Source of the DNA: JANYCO01 sp031416415
GTDB lineage: Bacteria > Bacteroidota > Bacteroidia > Cytophagales > Cytophagaceae
Length of the DNA stretch: 56,169 nt
Assembly (NCBI GenBank): GCA_031416415.1
Contig: JANOTP010000166.1
Coordinates: 1 to 56,169 of the forward strand
Reading direction: 5' to 3'
This document shows, in pieces, positions 8,724 through 17,722 of this stretch. The first letter of the stretch is position 1. The number at the start of each line of letters is the position of its first letter. The notes under the pieces were generated by a model. The model worked only from the letters and a program-made list of their open reading frames with translations, had not been told where the DNA came from and made no database searches. Made by a program: the position numbers and the translations under genes.

Positions 8724-9464
8724 TTAATAAACCATATCTGCTAAATCAGATGGTAAAACATATTTTAATCTATTCAAACCGTAGTACGTGTATATTAGTT
8801 CATTTCTACCTTCAAAATGCCAGAAAATATGCCTAGTAATAGCCATATCCTCTGATTCATCAAAAGTATTTTCTGCAAATGGAATCATGAATTGCAATCC
8901 AACTTCTACATCCAAATCATTATTAATAGGAACAGAAACGAGCAAATCTCTATTTGGCAAACAAAATATAGATCCGAATTTACCAATGCATTCTGTATTT
9001 CTTTCAAAAAACAAGGCATCGGATGTTATGAAAATATCTTCGCCAGATAACTTCATGAAATTATTATCCATGCGTTCTGCTTCTCTTTTGAATTTTTCTT
9101 TCAGATTTTCAAAGGCAAGCAAAAAAAGTTCTTCGGGCACTTTGTTCCATTTTTCAATATTGGAATTTAAAATACTTTCTACAGAATCAGGAAGATCCAG
9201 AACCAGAACAGTTACCGTTCCTTCTAAATCTTTTCTATGCACGAGTTCTTCTTGTTTAAAAGAACCCATAAAATCTTGGTTATAGATACGGACAGCCAAG
9301 TATTTTGAGGCTTTATCAAAATCTTCAATGATATTATGAACAACTTCTTCTTTACCAAACATTTCTTCAGGAGTATACCCCTTAAGTTCTTTGGTCGTTG
9401 GCTTTGCTTCTTCTGTTTTTTTTGAAGAAAATCGATCTCTTAAATATTTGAGCAAGTTTAACAT
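8724..9464 (-). CDS. Conserved hypothetical protein, possibly DUF1444-like
   Basis: A 246-residue cytosolic protein without signal peptide or membrane helices. The N-terminal 40 residues are charged and probably flexible. The middle has EELFLLAFENLKEKF and the latter half PNRDLLVSVPIN, an arrangement that reminds me of the DUF1444 (YtpQ) family; this match is weak and made by eye. No catalytic motif is evident. It ends 56 bases before the start of the small metal-linked membrane protein on the same strand and starts 117 bases downstream of the terminator at 9581-9608. I cannot assign a function. Confidence 0.6.
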   Translation of the reverse strand: MLNLLKYLRDRFSSKKTEEAKPTTKELKGYTPEEMFGKEEVVHNIIEDFDKASKYLAVRIYNQDFMGSFKQEELVHRKDLEGTVTVLVLDLPDSVESILNSNIEKWNKVPEELFLLAFENLKEKFKREAERMDNNFMKLSGEDIFITSDALFFERNTECIGKFGSIFCLPNRDLLVSVPINNDLDVEVGLQFMIPFAENTFDESEDMAITRHIFWHFEGRNELIYTYYGLNRLKYVLPSDLADMVY

Positions 9465-9580
9465 TAATCATTACCCTGAAAGGGGCTACAAAGATAGTAA
9501 ATTGTTTATGGTAGGAAAGGCAAAACTTAGAAGGTTTTAAAAAATGGTAATTATTAAAGAATTAAAAAAATAACAAAAAA

Positions 9581-9608
9581 AAAGAGACGCTAGTTGGTGC
9601 GTCTCTTT
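9581..9608 (-). terminator. Intrinsic terminator downstream of the GlcNAc transporter gene
   Basis: A 10-bp stem pairs aaagagacgc (9581-9590) with gcgtctcttt (9599-9608). On the minus strand it is followed by a run of ten Ts, so it ends the operon made of the GH20 and transporter genes, whose last stop is at 9631. Confidence 0.85.
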
Positions 9609-9630
9609 CAAAATTTTCATTTATAAGTGG

Positions 9631-11028
9631 CTATTTCAAAACCGACTCTAGTACTTTACCATTTTTTGATGGTGTAATAGGGTGATTTAAAGTGTTTCCT
9701 ACTGATTTATTATCGTTACTAGTTTTTTTTTGAACACCTATTTTATGCCCTTTCATAGCAAAAAACAATATGAATAAATAACAAGGTAACATAATCCAAT
9801 AAGCTTGTTGGGAACCTAAAATTTCTTTATTAGCTAATAATCCGTAAAAAAGCGGCAAAATAGCACCACCTGCGATGGCCATAACAAGAATAGCAGACCC
9901 CTTTTTAGTATGTTTTCCTAAATCTTTAAGTGCAAGAGGCCAAATAGCTGGCCAAACTAGTGAGTTTGCAAAACCCATTGCGGCTACAAACAACACTGAA
10001 GTAAAACCACTTGAGAATACAATTCCGAATACTAATAAAACTCCTAAAACAGAACATATTTTGAGTGCATTTTCTTGCGACAAATACTTTGGTATTGCTA
10101 TAACTCCAATTAAATACCCTACTAACATTGTGGCTAAAGTAAATGAAGTAAAGAATTTCGCCTTTTCAACACCAATGCCCCAGAAGTTAATTCCGTAGTT
10201 AATAATTGAGTCTCCTGCGATAACTTCCACACCTACATATAAGAACAATGCTAAAGCACCTAAAAACAAATAAGTATAACTAAATATGCTTCTATCGGTT
10301 TCTCCTTCTACTTTCTCTTCACTTGACTTATTTGTATCAATTTCTGGCAATGGTGAAAAATTCAACAATACAGCCACCACTAAAAAAGCAATACTAATAA
10401 AAATATAAGGAGTTATAACTCTTGAAGCCATTTCATCTAGCAAGATCATTTTAGCTTCAGGGCTTAAGGTAGGCAGTTTTGCATTTAGTTCATCTGATCC
10501 TTTTAGGAGAATTTCCGCAAGAATAATCGAACCCAAAGCACCAGCCACTTTATTACAAATACCCATGATACTTATTCTTTTAGCCGCACTTTCCAATGGT
10601 CCTAATATAGTAACGTAAGGATTAGAGGCGGTTTGAAGCAGCGCTAACCCAATCCCTTGACAAAATAGACCTACTAAAAATATAGAGTATGTTCTACTTT
10701 GCGCAGCTGGTACAAAAATAATTGCACCAATTGCCATAATGAACAATCCCAAGGACATGCCTCGTTTATAACCAATTTTATCAATAACCCAAGAAGAAGG
10801 TAATGCCATTATAAAGTATGCTATATAAAACGCAAACGCTACTAAATAGGATTGAAACTCGTTCAACTCGCAGGCAATTTTCAGGGAAGGTATAAGTGTT
10901 CCGTTTACCCATGTAACGAATCCAAAAATAAAAAACAAGGACGCAATTATTACTAAAGGTAAAAGATACCCTTTTGAATTATTGATTGTATTGTTACCTT
11001 CTGATGTTCCTCCGCCTATTGATGCCAT
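9631..11028 (-). CDS. MFS sugar symporter of the FucP/NagP family, probable GlcNAc transporter
   Basis: A 465-residue, twelve-helix major facilitator transporter of the inner membrane. The FucP/NagP family is recognised by FGFVTWVNGTLIPSLK in helix 1, DKIGYKRG in the loop between helices 2 and 3, and LLQTASNPYVTILGP in helix 4. The family includes H+-coupled transporters of fucose, glucose and N-acetylglucosamine. The GH20 gene lies 47 bases upstream on the same strand, so N-acetylglucosamine is the likeliest substrate (inference). The last 40 residues are a hydrophilic cytosolic tail. A terminator 22 bases after the stop ends the unit. Confidence 0.9.
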   Translation of the reverse strand: MASIGGGTSEGNNTINNSKGYLLPLVIIASLFFIFGFVTWVNGTLIPSLKIACELNEFQSYLVAFAFYIAYFIMALPSSWVIDKIGYKRGMSLGLFIMAIGAIIFVPAAQSRTYSIFLVGLFCQGIGLALLQTASNPYVTILGPLESAAKRISIMGICNKVAGALGSIILAEILLKGSDELNAKLPTLSPEAKMILLDEMASRVITPYIFISIAFLVVAVLLNFSPLPEIDTNKSSEEKVEGETDRSIFSYTYLFLGALALFLYVGVEVIAGDSIINYGINFWGIGVEKAKFFTSFTLATMLVGYLIGVIAIPKYLSQENALKICSVLGVLLVFGIVFSSGFTSVLFVAAMGFANSLVWPAIWPLALKDLGKHTKKGSAILVMAIAGGAILPLFYGLLANKEILGSQQAYWIMLPCYLFILFFAMKGHKIGVQKKTSNDNKSVGNTLNHPITPSKNGKVLESVLK

Positions 11029-11075
11029 AACTTTTCTATTTTATTTTTAAAACTACTGTTATTCTAACGCTACTC

Positions 11076-13295
11076 TTAATGTCCTGCTTCCTCAGCAGCC
11101 TTTCTTTTCTTCTCCGCCTCAATTTTTAATGCTTCCATCCTTTTAGCTGCCAACTCACGATTTGTTATATCAACCAACGTCTGAACGGCATCTAAAATCA
11201 TTAGTTCACATCTTCCATCCTCAAACGTTTTATCGCTCATTTTCTTTGCAACAGAACTGTCTTTTACTGCATTTAAGAAGGCAGTTTTTTCATTATACCA
11301 ATTTTCAGAAGAGGAAGATTTTGCAACTGCATCCAATCCTAACGATGACACCGATGATAAATTTTCTGAAATATTTTCCAATTGTTTTAATACAGGAGAC
11401 CCCTTCATTACTTTCAAAAATTCAGCATGATTATCTCTCCACAAGATAAGCCATTTTTTAATTTCTTCAAGGTCGCCTGTTGTAGGATCTTTAGAATAAC
11501 GTTGCACAAGTGCCCTGAAAATTCTTGCAGACTTAGCATCAGCCGAAACGGCATCAGCCATCATGGTATAAGGTGAATACGACTTATTCATCAATCCTCC
11601 ATTATTACGGGTATAAACTTTATAAGGTTCTAGCACATCCGATAAAACTCTCAAGGCCGTGATGTCTCCTCCTTTAGATAAATTTCTAAGGATAACATCT
11701 TTGTTTTTAATATGCGTAAGACCTAACTCTTCTAATCGAAAACTAGTTATTTCAAGTCTTCTGTACATATCTTCTTCGTCTTTCACTGCACCTGGCGACC
11801 ATAATCTTTCTGCTATTGCAGCCGTACGTGGCCATATTCTTGAATCAATTGTAGCAGGTGTAACTAATTCTGCCCACATCGTAGCTTCTCCTCCAAGTAT
11901 AAGTTTAATCTGCGCTGGTGTTAATTTATATTGTTTTTCTTTTTCGGACCATTCTTCTACAGGTGGCAATGGATCTGCTTTGTAATGCTCTGAGGCAGGC
12001 AATAAAAGATCTATGTAGTACCCATTAGAAAGCAACGTTTGATAACCCTTAGAGGCTGCTTTGTATAAAGATTCTTTCCCCAACCAAGAATGAATAATAG
12101 CATCTTTAGAAAGTTGATCTGTTAGAATTTCTTCCCAACCCATCATTGTCTTATTTTGCTTTTTAATGGTTTTAATAATTCTGTTATTAAAATAAGTTTG
12201 CAGATCCATGGTAGTGGTCATCTTATTCTTCAACATAAAAGCCTGTATTTTTGGATTCGATTTCCAGTGTACACCGTTGTTTTCATCGCCACCAATATGA
12301 AAATACTGATCAGGAAACAAACCAGCCATTTCAGAGAAAAGTTTATCTAAGAATACATACGTTTGCTCATTTGTAGGATCTAACACTGGATCAAAAATTC
12401 CCGCATTTCTCTCCATTTCATAGGGTCCTGGCGCACTTCCCAATTCAGGATAAGCTACTAATACTGCAGTAGCATGACCAGGCACATCAAACTCTGGCAT
12501 TACACGAATACCACGATCGGCTGCGTATTGAATTATTTCTTTAATTTGTATCTGAGTATAATATTGCCCATCGGAAGCAAGTTGATGAAGTTTAGGATAA
12601 GCATTACTTTCCACTCTCCATCCTTGATTGTCGCAAAGATGAAAGTGGAGTACATTCATTTTCACAGCAGCCATTGCATCAATATTTCTTTTCAAAACAT
12701 CTATAGGTTGAAAATGTCTTGAAGCATCAATCATCAAACCTCTCCATGGGAAACGTGGCTCATCTTTTATTTCCACACATGGGAAATAATAACCTGCCTC
12801 GTCTGACTCTAACAATTGCAAAAGTGTTTCTAATCCACGCAAAGCACCAATATCGGTCTGTGCATCAAGAGTTATTTTATCCGTTGTTACAGTAAGAGAA
12901 TAAGATTCATCTTCATACAAAGCTATTTTCCCTGTACGTTGAGCTGAAATAATGAAACTTGGTTTTTCTACTGATTGAGAGATTTCTTTAGAAATTATTC
13001 CTTGAGGGAAAAATAATCCTGTTCTACCATCTAGCCTCCTTAAAAAACTATTAGCCGCATTGTACAAACGACGATCAGGAGTATTAGTGATATTAAGTGT
13101 AAATTCTTTTTTAAGTCTAAAACTACCTGTAGTTCTTTTTAGAGAAGCTGGAACGGGCATTAAATTTAAAGTAGCGTATTCTTTTTTAGCTGAAGAGGTG
13201 GGGGTATTATTGCTTTGATCAACCTGTTCTGGAGAACAAGAGAAAAAAAATGCAACTGAAAATATTATGGTGGTAATCTTATTCAGTACTGACAT
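11076..13295 (-). CDS. GH20 beta-N-acetylhexosaminidase lipoprotein
   Basis: Exported glycoside hydrolase that removes terminal beta-linked GlcNAc or GalNAc by substrate-assisted catalysis. The 739 residues comprise a lipoprotein signal with lipobox FFSC (Cys20), a GH20b domain (about 40-180), and the GH20 barrel from RFPWRGLMIDASRHFQP (181-197) onward. The catalytic pair is D337-E338 in HIGGDENNG, and FHLCDNQGWR and GGEATMWAE are conserved barrel motifs. The last 25 residues are a charged Lys/Glu/Ala helix, AAKRMEALKIEAEKKRKAAE, which is not part of the usual fold. With the adjacent transporter it forms a plausible chitobiose or glycan GlcNAc-scavenging unit. Confidence 0.95.
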   Translation of the reverse strand: MSVLNKITTIIFSVAFFFSCSPEQVDQSNNTPTSSAKKEYATLNLMPVPASLKRTTGSFRLKKEFTLNITNTPDRRLYNAANSFLRRLDGRTGLFFPQGIISKEISQSVEKPSFIISAQRTGKIALYEDESYSLTVTTDKITLDAQTDIGALRGLETLLQLLESDEAGYYFPCVEIKDEPRFPWRGLMIDASRHFQPIDVLKRNIDAMAAVKMNVLHFHLCDNQGWRVESNAYPKLHQLASDGQYYTQIQIKEIIQYAADRGIRVMPEFDVPGHATAVLVAYPELGSAPGPYEMERNAGIFDPVLDPTNEQTYVFLDKLFSEMAGLFPDQYFHIGGDENNGVHWKSNPKIQAFMLKNKMTTTMDLQTYFNNRIIKTIKKQNKTMMGWEEILTDQLSKDAIIHSWLGKESLYKAASKGYQTLLSNGYYIDLLLPASEHYKADPLPPVEEWSEKEKQYKLTPAQIKLILGGEATMWAELVTPATIDSRIWPRTAAIAERLWSPGAVKDEEDMYRRLEITSFRLEELGLTHIKNKDVILRNLSKGGDITALRVLSDVLEPYKVYTRNNGGLMNKSYSPYTMMADAVSADAKSARIFRALVQRYSKDPTTGDLEEIKKWLILWRDNHAEFLKVMKGSPVLKQLENISENLSSVSSLGLDAVAKSSSSENWYNEKTAFLNAVKDSSVAKKMSDKTFEDGRCELMILDAVQTLVDITNRELAAKRMEALKIEAEKKRKAAEEAGH

Positions 13296-13330
13296 AGTGC
13301 TTTAGTTAGTTGAAAACGAAAATAGATAAA

Positions 13331-13359
13331 AAATCCGGGGTATTAATAACCCCGGATTT
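13331..13359 (-). terminator. Intrinsic terminator of the type IX secreted protein gene
   Basis: An 11-bp stem pairs aaatccggggt (13331-13341) with accccggattt (13349-13359). Read on the minus strand it is followed by TTTTATC, giving a T-rich exit. It begins 16 bases after the stop of the minus-strand gene ending at 13375. Confidence 0.85.
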
Positions 13360-13374
13360 AATATTTTAATCAAA

Positions 13375-14247
13375 TTACTCAATTACAATTTTCTTATTCG
13401 AAACGTTGTTTCCAGAAGAAACTTGAACTAAGTACATTCCTCTGTTGAAAGAAGAAGTATTGATTGTTTCGTTATTTTGAGTAGTTCTACCTTCGTAAAC
13501 CAATGTACCGTTAGCATTCATGATTTTCACAGAAGCATCAGATGTGTTCATAGAAGAAAGATCGATGTTGATTTGATCTTTCGCAGGATTTGGATAAACA
13601 GATAATAAAGAGTTATTCACAGCTACGTTTGTTCCTGTAGTAGTAACAGCTCCAACTTTAACGTTTTCAACGTTAACAGTACCTGAGAAATTATAATCAC
13701 CCCAGCCAGTGGCACCTCTAAATACAAAACCAATTCCTGACACTGAGCTACTTGTAATGCCAGTAAGGTCTACCGTAGCTGACAAAGTATTTGCACCAGA
13801 GACAAGAGCAAACACGTTTGGAGTATTTGCGTAATTTGAAGACGCACCTGAGTAAAATATAACCACTAATTGACCCGCCATAGGAGAATTTAGGTTTATT
13901 GCTATTTTCTGATCAGCTGTAGCGGAAAGATCAAGAGTAGCAGAAACACAATTCCCTGTATAGAATTTTGCAGTTTGAGCATCTCCATTATAAGCTGTCA
14001 TTGTAGGCACTGTAACAACTAATTTGCCGCTGCCATCTGTAGTCCAAGTTTGATTAGTAGGTGCTGGGGTAACGCTATTTATTCCATTGCTATTACTGCA
14101 ATTATCTACCAAAGTACCATTAAACTCAAATGTAAACCCATTCAAACCTGGCTCGATAAGATTACCAGATGTAACTGCATTTGTTTGAGCTAATAAACAA
14201 GTAGCGCTAATAACTAGGGCTGCTAAAGAAAGTATTACTTTTTTCAT
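13375..14247 (-). CDS. Secreted protein with type IX secretion sorting domain
   Basis: A 290-residue exported protein. It has a signal peptide (about 1-20, ending CLLAQ), a beta-rich middle (about 25-200) without a recognised catalytic motif, and a C-terminal sorting domain of about 75 residues. The latter starts VYPNPAKDQINIDL, includes the GxYLV-type block FNRGMYLVQVSSG and ends NKKIVIE, the classic type A signal for the type IX secretion system. The middle resembles a carbohydrate-binding-like jelly roll, with conserved TWTTDGSGKLVVTVP, but this is a guess. It sits upstream of the GH20 gene on the same strand, separated by a terminator, so it is its own transcript. A surface or extracellular glycan role is inferred. 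Confidence 0.85.
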   Translation of the reverse strand: MKKVILSLAALVISATCLLAQTNAVTSGNLIEPGLNGFTFEFNGTLVDNCSNSNGINSVTPAPTNQTWTTDGSGKLVVTVPTMTAYNGDAQTAKFYTGNCVSATLDLSATADQKIAINLNSPMAGQLVVIFYSGASSNYANTPNVFALVSGANTLSATVDLTGITSSSVSGIGFVFRGATGWGDYNFSGTVNVENVKVGAVTTTGTNVAVNNSLLSVYPNPAKDQINIDLSSMNTSDASVKIMNANGTLVYEGRTTQNNETINTSSFNRGMYLVQVSSGNNVSNKKIVIE

Positions 14248-14536
14248 AATCGTTATAATTTATAGTTAAACATTACTTTTTATAGACCAGAAGGCTTTTG
14301 TGTGCTCCTGTAATAGGAATGTACGAATTGAAAAAAAATCTCATAGTAAAAAGCTATAAAATCACTCAAAAAGTAACTAAAACGATATAACATATAAGTA
14401 CCTTTTATATCGTATTAAAAACCTTGAAAAAAGAGCTTAAATTCCAATAATACGCACTTATACAATTTTAAATAGCACAATAATGTCTATTCAAAAAAAA
14501 CGCACTAAATGCCATATATCATTTAAGAGAAATGCG

Positions 14537-15133
14537 CTATAATTCTATGTTTCCAGCAAATTTTTCAACTATCTGCCCATTTTCAGCATAAACGCCTTTC
14601 CCGGGCAAAATTTTAAAAATAGACAGCCAAAAAATCTTTATATCAAGCAAAAAAGAAACGTTATCAGTATAGTACACATCTAATTCAAATTTTTCATCCC
14701 AACTTAATGAATTTCTACCCTTAACCTGTGCCCAACCCGTTATACCTGGCAATACAATATGTCTTTTGCGCTGATAATCAGAATACAATGGCAAATATTC
14801 CATCAGCAAAGGACGCGGCCCAATTAAACTCATCTCCCCTTTTAATACATTAAACAACTGCGGAAATTCATCTAAAGAGGTTTTTCTTAAAAAATCGCCC
14901 ACTTTGGTTATTCTTTTAGATTCATCAATCAAATTCGAGCCGTTCATAGTTTTGAACTTATACATTAAAAAAGGCTTTTCATTCAATCCAGGTCTTACCT
15001 GATTAAAAAAAACTTCACCTTTGTTGTAAATCAATAAAATCACCCAAACCACTAAAATTATTGGAAACATAATTACCAATAATAAAAATGCTCCGAATAT
15101 ATCTAATGCTCTTTTGAAATATCTTTTATACAC
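14537..15133 (-). CDS. Monotopic phosphoglycosyl transferase (bacterial sugar transferase, PglC-like)
   Basis: Membrane enzyme that transfers a sugar phosphate from a UDP-sugar to undecaprenyl phosphate, the first step of surface glycan assembly. The 198 residues are the minimal PglC-size form: an N-terminal re-entrant hydrophobic helix (about 9-35), FKTMN, the catalytic Asp-Glu in SLDEFPQLFNVLKGEMSLIG, the downstream RPLL, and PGITGWAQVKGRNSLSW. No polytopic WbaP-type domain precedes it. The gene is divergent from ispE with 46 bases between starts. A -7-like TAATTTTG lies on the minus strand at 15159-15166. No other glycan gene is adjacent, although a flippase lies at 48.5 kb. Confidence 0.93.
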   Translation of the reverse strand: MYKRYFKRALDIFGAFLLLVIMFPIILVVWVILLIYNKGEVFFNQVRPGLNEKPFLMYKFKTMNGSNLIDESKRITKVGDFLRKTSLDEFPQLFNVLKGEMSLIGPRPLLMEYLPLYSDYQRKRHIVLPGITGWAQVKGRNSLSWDEKFELDVYYTDNVSFLLDIKIFWLSIFKILPGKGVYAENGQIVEKFAGNIEL

Positions 15134-15179
15134 CGATTCAATTTAATTAACTTTACGCCAAAATTAACAGAATTTCAGA

Positions 15180-15995
15180 ATGGTTTCATTCCCCAATGCT
15201 AAAATAAACCTCGGATTAGATATTATTGAGAAAAGACCTGACGGTTTCCATAACATAGAATCTTGCTTCTACCCTGTTCAATGGTGTGATGCGTTAGAAA
15301 TAATCCCCTCTGAAAAATTAACCTTTAATTCTTCTGGCATTGAAATACCCGGCAACCTTGAATCCAATCTGTGCTTAAAAGCCTATAATGTATTAAAAAA
15401 AGACTTTGACCTTCCTCCAGTAAATATTCATTTATTAAAAAACATTCCTATTGGTGCAGGAATGGGTGGAGGTTCTTCGGATGCAGCGTTTACCATTAAA
15501 ACACTCAACGAGCTTTTTGAGCTAAACCTTTCCTCCATACAGATAGAAGACTATATTCGTCCAGTTGGGAGTGATTGTGCATTTTTTGTAAACAACCAAC
15601 CCGTTATCGCCTACAAAAAAGGAGACGAGTTTGAACAAGTCAATCTGCGTTTAAAAAATCATTCTATTTCAATCGTCTACCCCCAACTTAATATATCAAC
15701 TAAAGAAGCCTATAGTGGAGTGGTTCCGAAAAAGCCTTTACATACTATAAAAGATATTATACAAGGAGATATACATGACTGGAAGGAGTTATTAAAAAAT
15801 GACTTTGAAACCTCGCTTTTCCCAAAATATCCATTACTAAAAGATATTAAAGAAACACTTTACTTGGCTGGGGCAATTTATGCCTCTATGACGGGAAGTG
15901 GATCGGCTGTTTATGGTATTTTTTCAGAAAAAAAATCAGTCCGATCTCTCTTTTCTAAGGAATATAACGTGTGGGAGGGAACATTAGAGCATTAA
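15180..15995 (+). CDS. ispE: 4-diphosphocytidyl-2-C-methyl-D-erythritol kinase
   Basis: GHMP-family kinase that phosphorylates CDP-methylerythritol in the non-mevalonate isoprenoid pathway. The 271-residue protein starts with FPNAKINLGLDI, holding the conserved Lys and Asn. It contains the ATP-binding glycine loop PIGAGMGGGSSDAA, the catalytic Asp region GSDCAFFV, and a C-terminal MTGSGSAVYGIF motif. It is convergent or co-directional with nothing tightly linked; rpsU follows 103 bases later with its own promoter. The window also has a polyprenyl synthase (24342-25319) that would use products of the same pathway. Confidence 0.96.
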   Translation: MVSFPNAKINLGLDIIEKRPDGFHNIESCFYPVQWCDALEIIPSEKLTFNSSGIEIPGNLESNLCLKAYNVLKKDFDLPPVNIHLLKNIPIGAGMGGGSSDAAFTIKTLNELFELNLSSIQIEDYIRPVGSDCAFFVNNQPVIAYKKGDEFEQVNLRLKNHSISIVYPQLNISTKEAYSGVVPKKPLHTIKDIIQGDIHDWKELLKNDFETSLFPKYPLLKDIKETLYLAGAIYASMTGSGSAVYGIFSEKKSVRSLFSKEYNVWEGTLEH

Positions 15996-16047
15996 TGCGC
16001 TGAAAATGAATAAACTATAATCTATAAAAAATTCTCTCAGTTATTTT

Positions 16048-16075
16048 TTTGATTTATGGCAAATTACTATCTTTG
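16048..16075 (+). promoter_or_regulatory. Candidate promoter for rpsU
   Basis: TTTG at 16048-16051 and TATCTTTG at 16068-16075 are spaced by 16 bases, a little shorter than usual. The -7 element is a perfect TAnnTTTG and lies 23 bases before the rpsU start. Confidence 0.55.
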
Positions 16076-16098
16076 CATCCCTAATAAAAGGTTATACT

Positions 16099-16293
16099 AT
16101 GATCATCGTAAGTGTTAAAGAAAACGAATCTATTGACAAAGCTTTAAAAAGATTCAAAAAGAAATTTGAGAAAACAGGTGTTCTTAAAGAACTAAGAGCA
16201 AGAAGTGCATACGAGAAAAAATCTGTAAAAAGAAGATTTACAGTTATTCGCGCAGCTTACAGAGAAACATTACAACTAGGCGAAAAGGAATAG
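16099..16293 (+). CDS. rpsU: 30S ribosomal protein S21
   Basis: Small-subunit ribosomal protein near the anti-Shine-Dalgarno region of 16S rRNA. The 64-residue basic protein has the family pattern VKENESIDKALKRFKKKFEK, then RARSAYEKKSVKRR. This length is normal for Bacteroidota. It has its own promoter and is followed by a hairpin at 16324-16351. The rpsU, Xer recombinase, hpf order is a recurrent Bacteroidota arrangement. In this phylum S21 has been linked to translation of mRNAs that lack Shine-Dalgarno sequences; whether that applies here is not visible. Confidence 0.97.
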   Translation: MIIVSVKENESIDKALKRFKKKFEKTGVLKELRARSAYEKKSVKRRFTVIRAAYRETLQLGEKE

Positions 16294-16323
16294 TTTCTTT
16301 TTTCGTAACTATTTTCTATATTG

Positions 16324-16351
16324 AATCATTGGGGCAATAATCCCAATGATT
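16324..16351 (+). terminator. Hairpin between rpsU and the Xer gene
   Basis: A perfect 10-bp stem pairs aatcattggg (16324-16333) with cccaatgatt (16342-16351) around an eight-base loop. Only a short T run follows (tttg), and the recombinase ATG is at 16356, four bases after the stem. It may terminate rpsU partly, or mask the start of the next gene. Confidence 0.6.
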
Positions 16352-16355
16352 TTGT

Positions 16356-17249
16356 ATGGTTGTTGATTTTTTAAAATTTATAGAATTTGAAAAAAGGTAT
16401 AGCAAACATACCCTACTTTCCTATAAAACAGATCTTAGTCAATTTTCAGACTTCCTTCAACAAGAGTTTCAACTAGATTCACCACAAGATGCTTCTTACA
16501 GTATAATCCGTTCGTGGATTGTAAAACTTGCTGAGAATAGTATTACACCGAAATCTATTAATAGAAAAATAGCCAGCCTCCGATCGTATTATAAATTCCT
16601 TCTTAGAACTGAAAAGATCTCTAAAGATCCGATGCTAAAAATTAGAGCTCCGAAAGTAAAAAAAACGTTGCCTGTTTTTGTGGAAGAAGATAAATTAATT
16701 AACCTTCTTGATGACGGACTTGAAGATGGAGTTTTTGAAAACAACTTCAATGGCAACAGAGATCGACTTATCATTGAACTTCTATATGGCACAGGGATAC
16801 GACTTTCAGAACTAATTGAGGCTAAGGACAAGGACTTGAACTTCTACGATGGCACAATAAAAGTTTTAGGAAAGGGTAACAAAGAAAGAATCATTCCTAT
16901 GAATACTACATTGATTAAAAAATTAAAAGAATATATAAACCAAAAAAAAACAGCCCTATTAGACAACTTAACAGATTATTTAATCGTTACAAATGAAGGA
17001 GATAAAACTTACCCAATGTTTATTTACAGAACAGTAAGAAAATATTTAGACATGACTACAACAATAGAAAAAAGAAGTCCTCACGTTTTAAGACATTCAT
17101 TTGCTACACACTTATTAAATAAAGGTGCCGATTTAAATGCTATCAAAGACCTCCTTGGCCATACAAGCCTTGCTGCTACACAAGTATATACACACAACTC
17201 GCTCGATAAACTGAAAGCGATTTTTAATCAAGCACACCCTAAATCATAG
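16356..17249 (+). CDS. Site-specific tyrosine recombinase (XerC/XerD family)
   Basis: Tyrosine recombinase that, in this genomic position, most likely acts at dif to resolve chromosome dimers with FtsK. The 297 residues contain the SAM-like N-terminal core-binding domain (about 1-90) and the catalytic domain with the full set of residues: R149 in TGIRLSE, K173 in GKGNKER, H243 and R246 in PHVLRHSFATH, H269 in LGHTS and nucleophile Y278 in QVYTH. Its location between rpsU and hpf is typical of the housekeeping Xer gene rather than an integron or phage integrase. I cannot tell XerC from XerD by eye. The start lies four bases after a stable hairpin. Confidence 0.93.
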   Translation: MVVDFLKFIEFEKRYSKHTLLSYKTDLSQFSDFLQQEFQLDSPQDASYSIIRSWIVKLAENSITPKSINRKIASLRSYYKFLLRTEKISKDPMLKIRAPKVKKTLPVFVEEDKLINLLDDGLEDGVFENNFNGNRDRLIIELLYGTGIRLSELIEAKDKDLNFYDGTIKVLGKGNKERIIPMNTTLIKKLKEYINQKKTALLDNLTDYLIVTNEGDKTYPMFIYRTVRKYLDMTTTIEKRSPHVLRHSFATHLLNKGADLNAIKDLLGHTSLAATQVYTHNSLDKLKAIFNQAHPKS

Positions 17250-17412
17250 AGAATTAAAATTCTTACGAGGTTATTTTAAATTAAACTATAAAATAATCAG
17301 AGTGTTAAAATTTTAAACATAAAAAAATCCCACAGAGAAATAATTTGTTCAACATCAGGAAACCTAAGATTTATAGTGGGAGATCTTAACTACCTGAATA
17401 ACCCAAACTACT

Positions 17413-17712
17413 ATGAAACTGCAAATTCAATCCATCCATTTTGATGCAGACATCAAACTAACCTCTTTTATAGAGAAGAAACTGGAAAAACTGGATACTT
17501 TTTATGACCGCATACAAAGTGGTGAAGTGTCATTGAAAATTCAAAACGATGACGAAAGAGGAAATAAAATTGTAAACATAAAACTACTTATACCAGGTGG
17601 CGACATTTTTGTGCAAGAACAAGCAGCTACCTTTGAGGAGGCTACAGACAATGCGTACGAAATATTAAAAAGACAATTAAGCAAGAAAAAAGAGAAAACA
17701 ACTACTCATTAA
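17413..17712 (+). CDS. hpf: Ribosome hibernation promoting factor, short form (HPF/RaiA)
   Basis: Ribosome-associated factor that binds the decoding region of the 30S subunit and stabilises inactive ribosomes in stationary phase. The 99 residues are the single S30AE/RaiA domain, with MKLQIQSIHFDAD at the N terminus, EKKLEKLDTFYDRI, and the later EEATDNAYEILKRQL. The C-terminal dimerisation domain of long HPF is absent. The 163-base gap before it contains a TCCCAC/GTGGGA pairing (17328-17333 with 17376-17381) in the leader, too weak to call a regulator. It is convergent with yraN across a repeat-rich spacer. Confidence 0.93.
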   Translation: MKLQIQSIHFDADIKLTSFIEKKLEKLDTFYDRIQSGEVSLKIQNDDERGNKIVNIKLLIPGGDIFVQEQAATFEEATDNAYEILKRQLSKKKEKTTTH

Positions 17713-17722
17713 AAGGTGAAAA

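Noticed and set aside
14248..14536. Search for an RNA gene or promoter in this spacer
   Set aside because: It is AT-rich with no tRNA-like fold, no TAnnTTTG box and no strong hairpin that I could find.
16356..17249. Reading the Xer gene as part of a mobile integron or phage
   Set aside because: It sits between rpsU and hpf, the housekeeping arrangement, with no att-like repeats, phage genes or cassette array.
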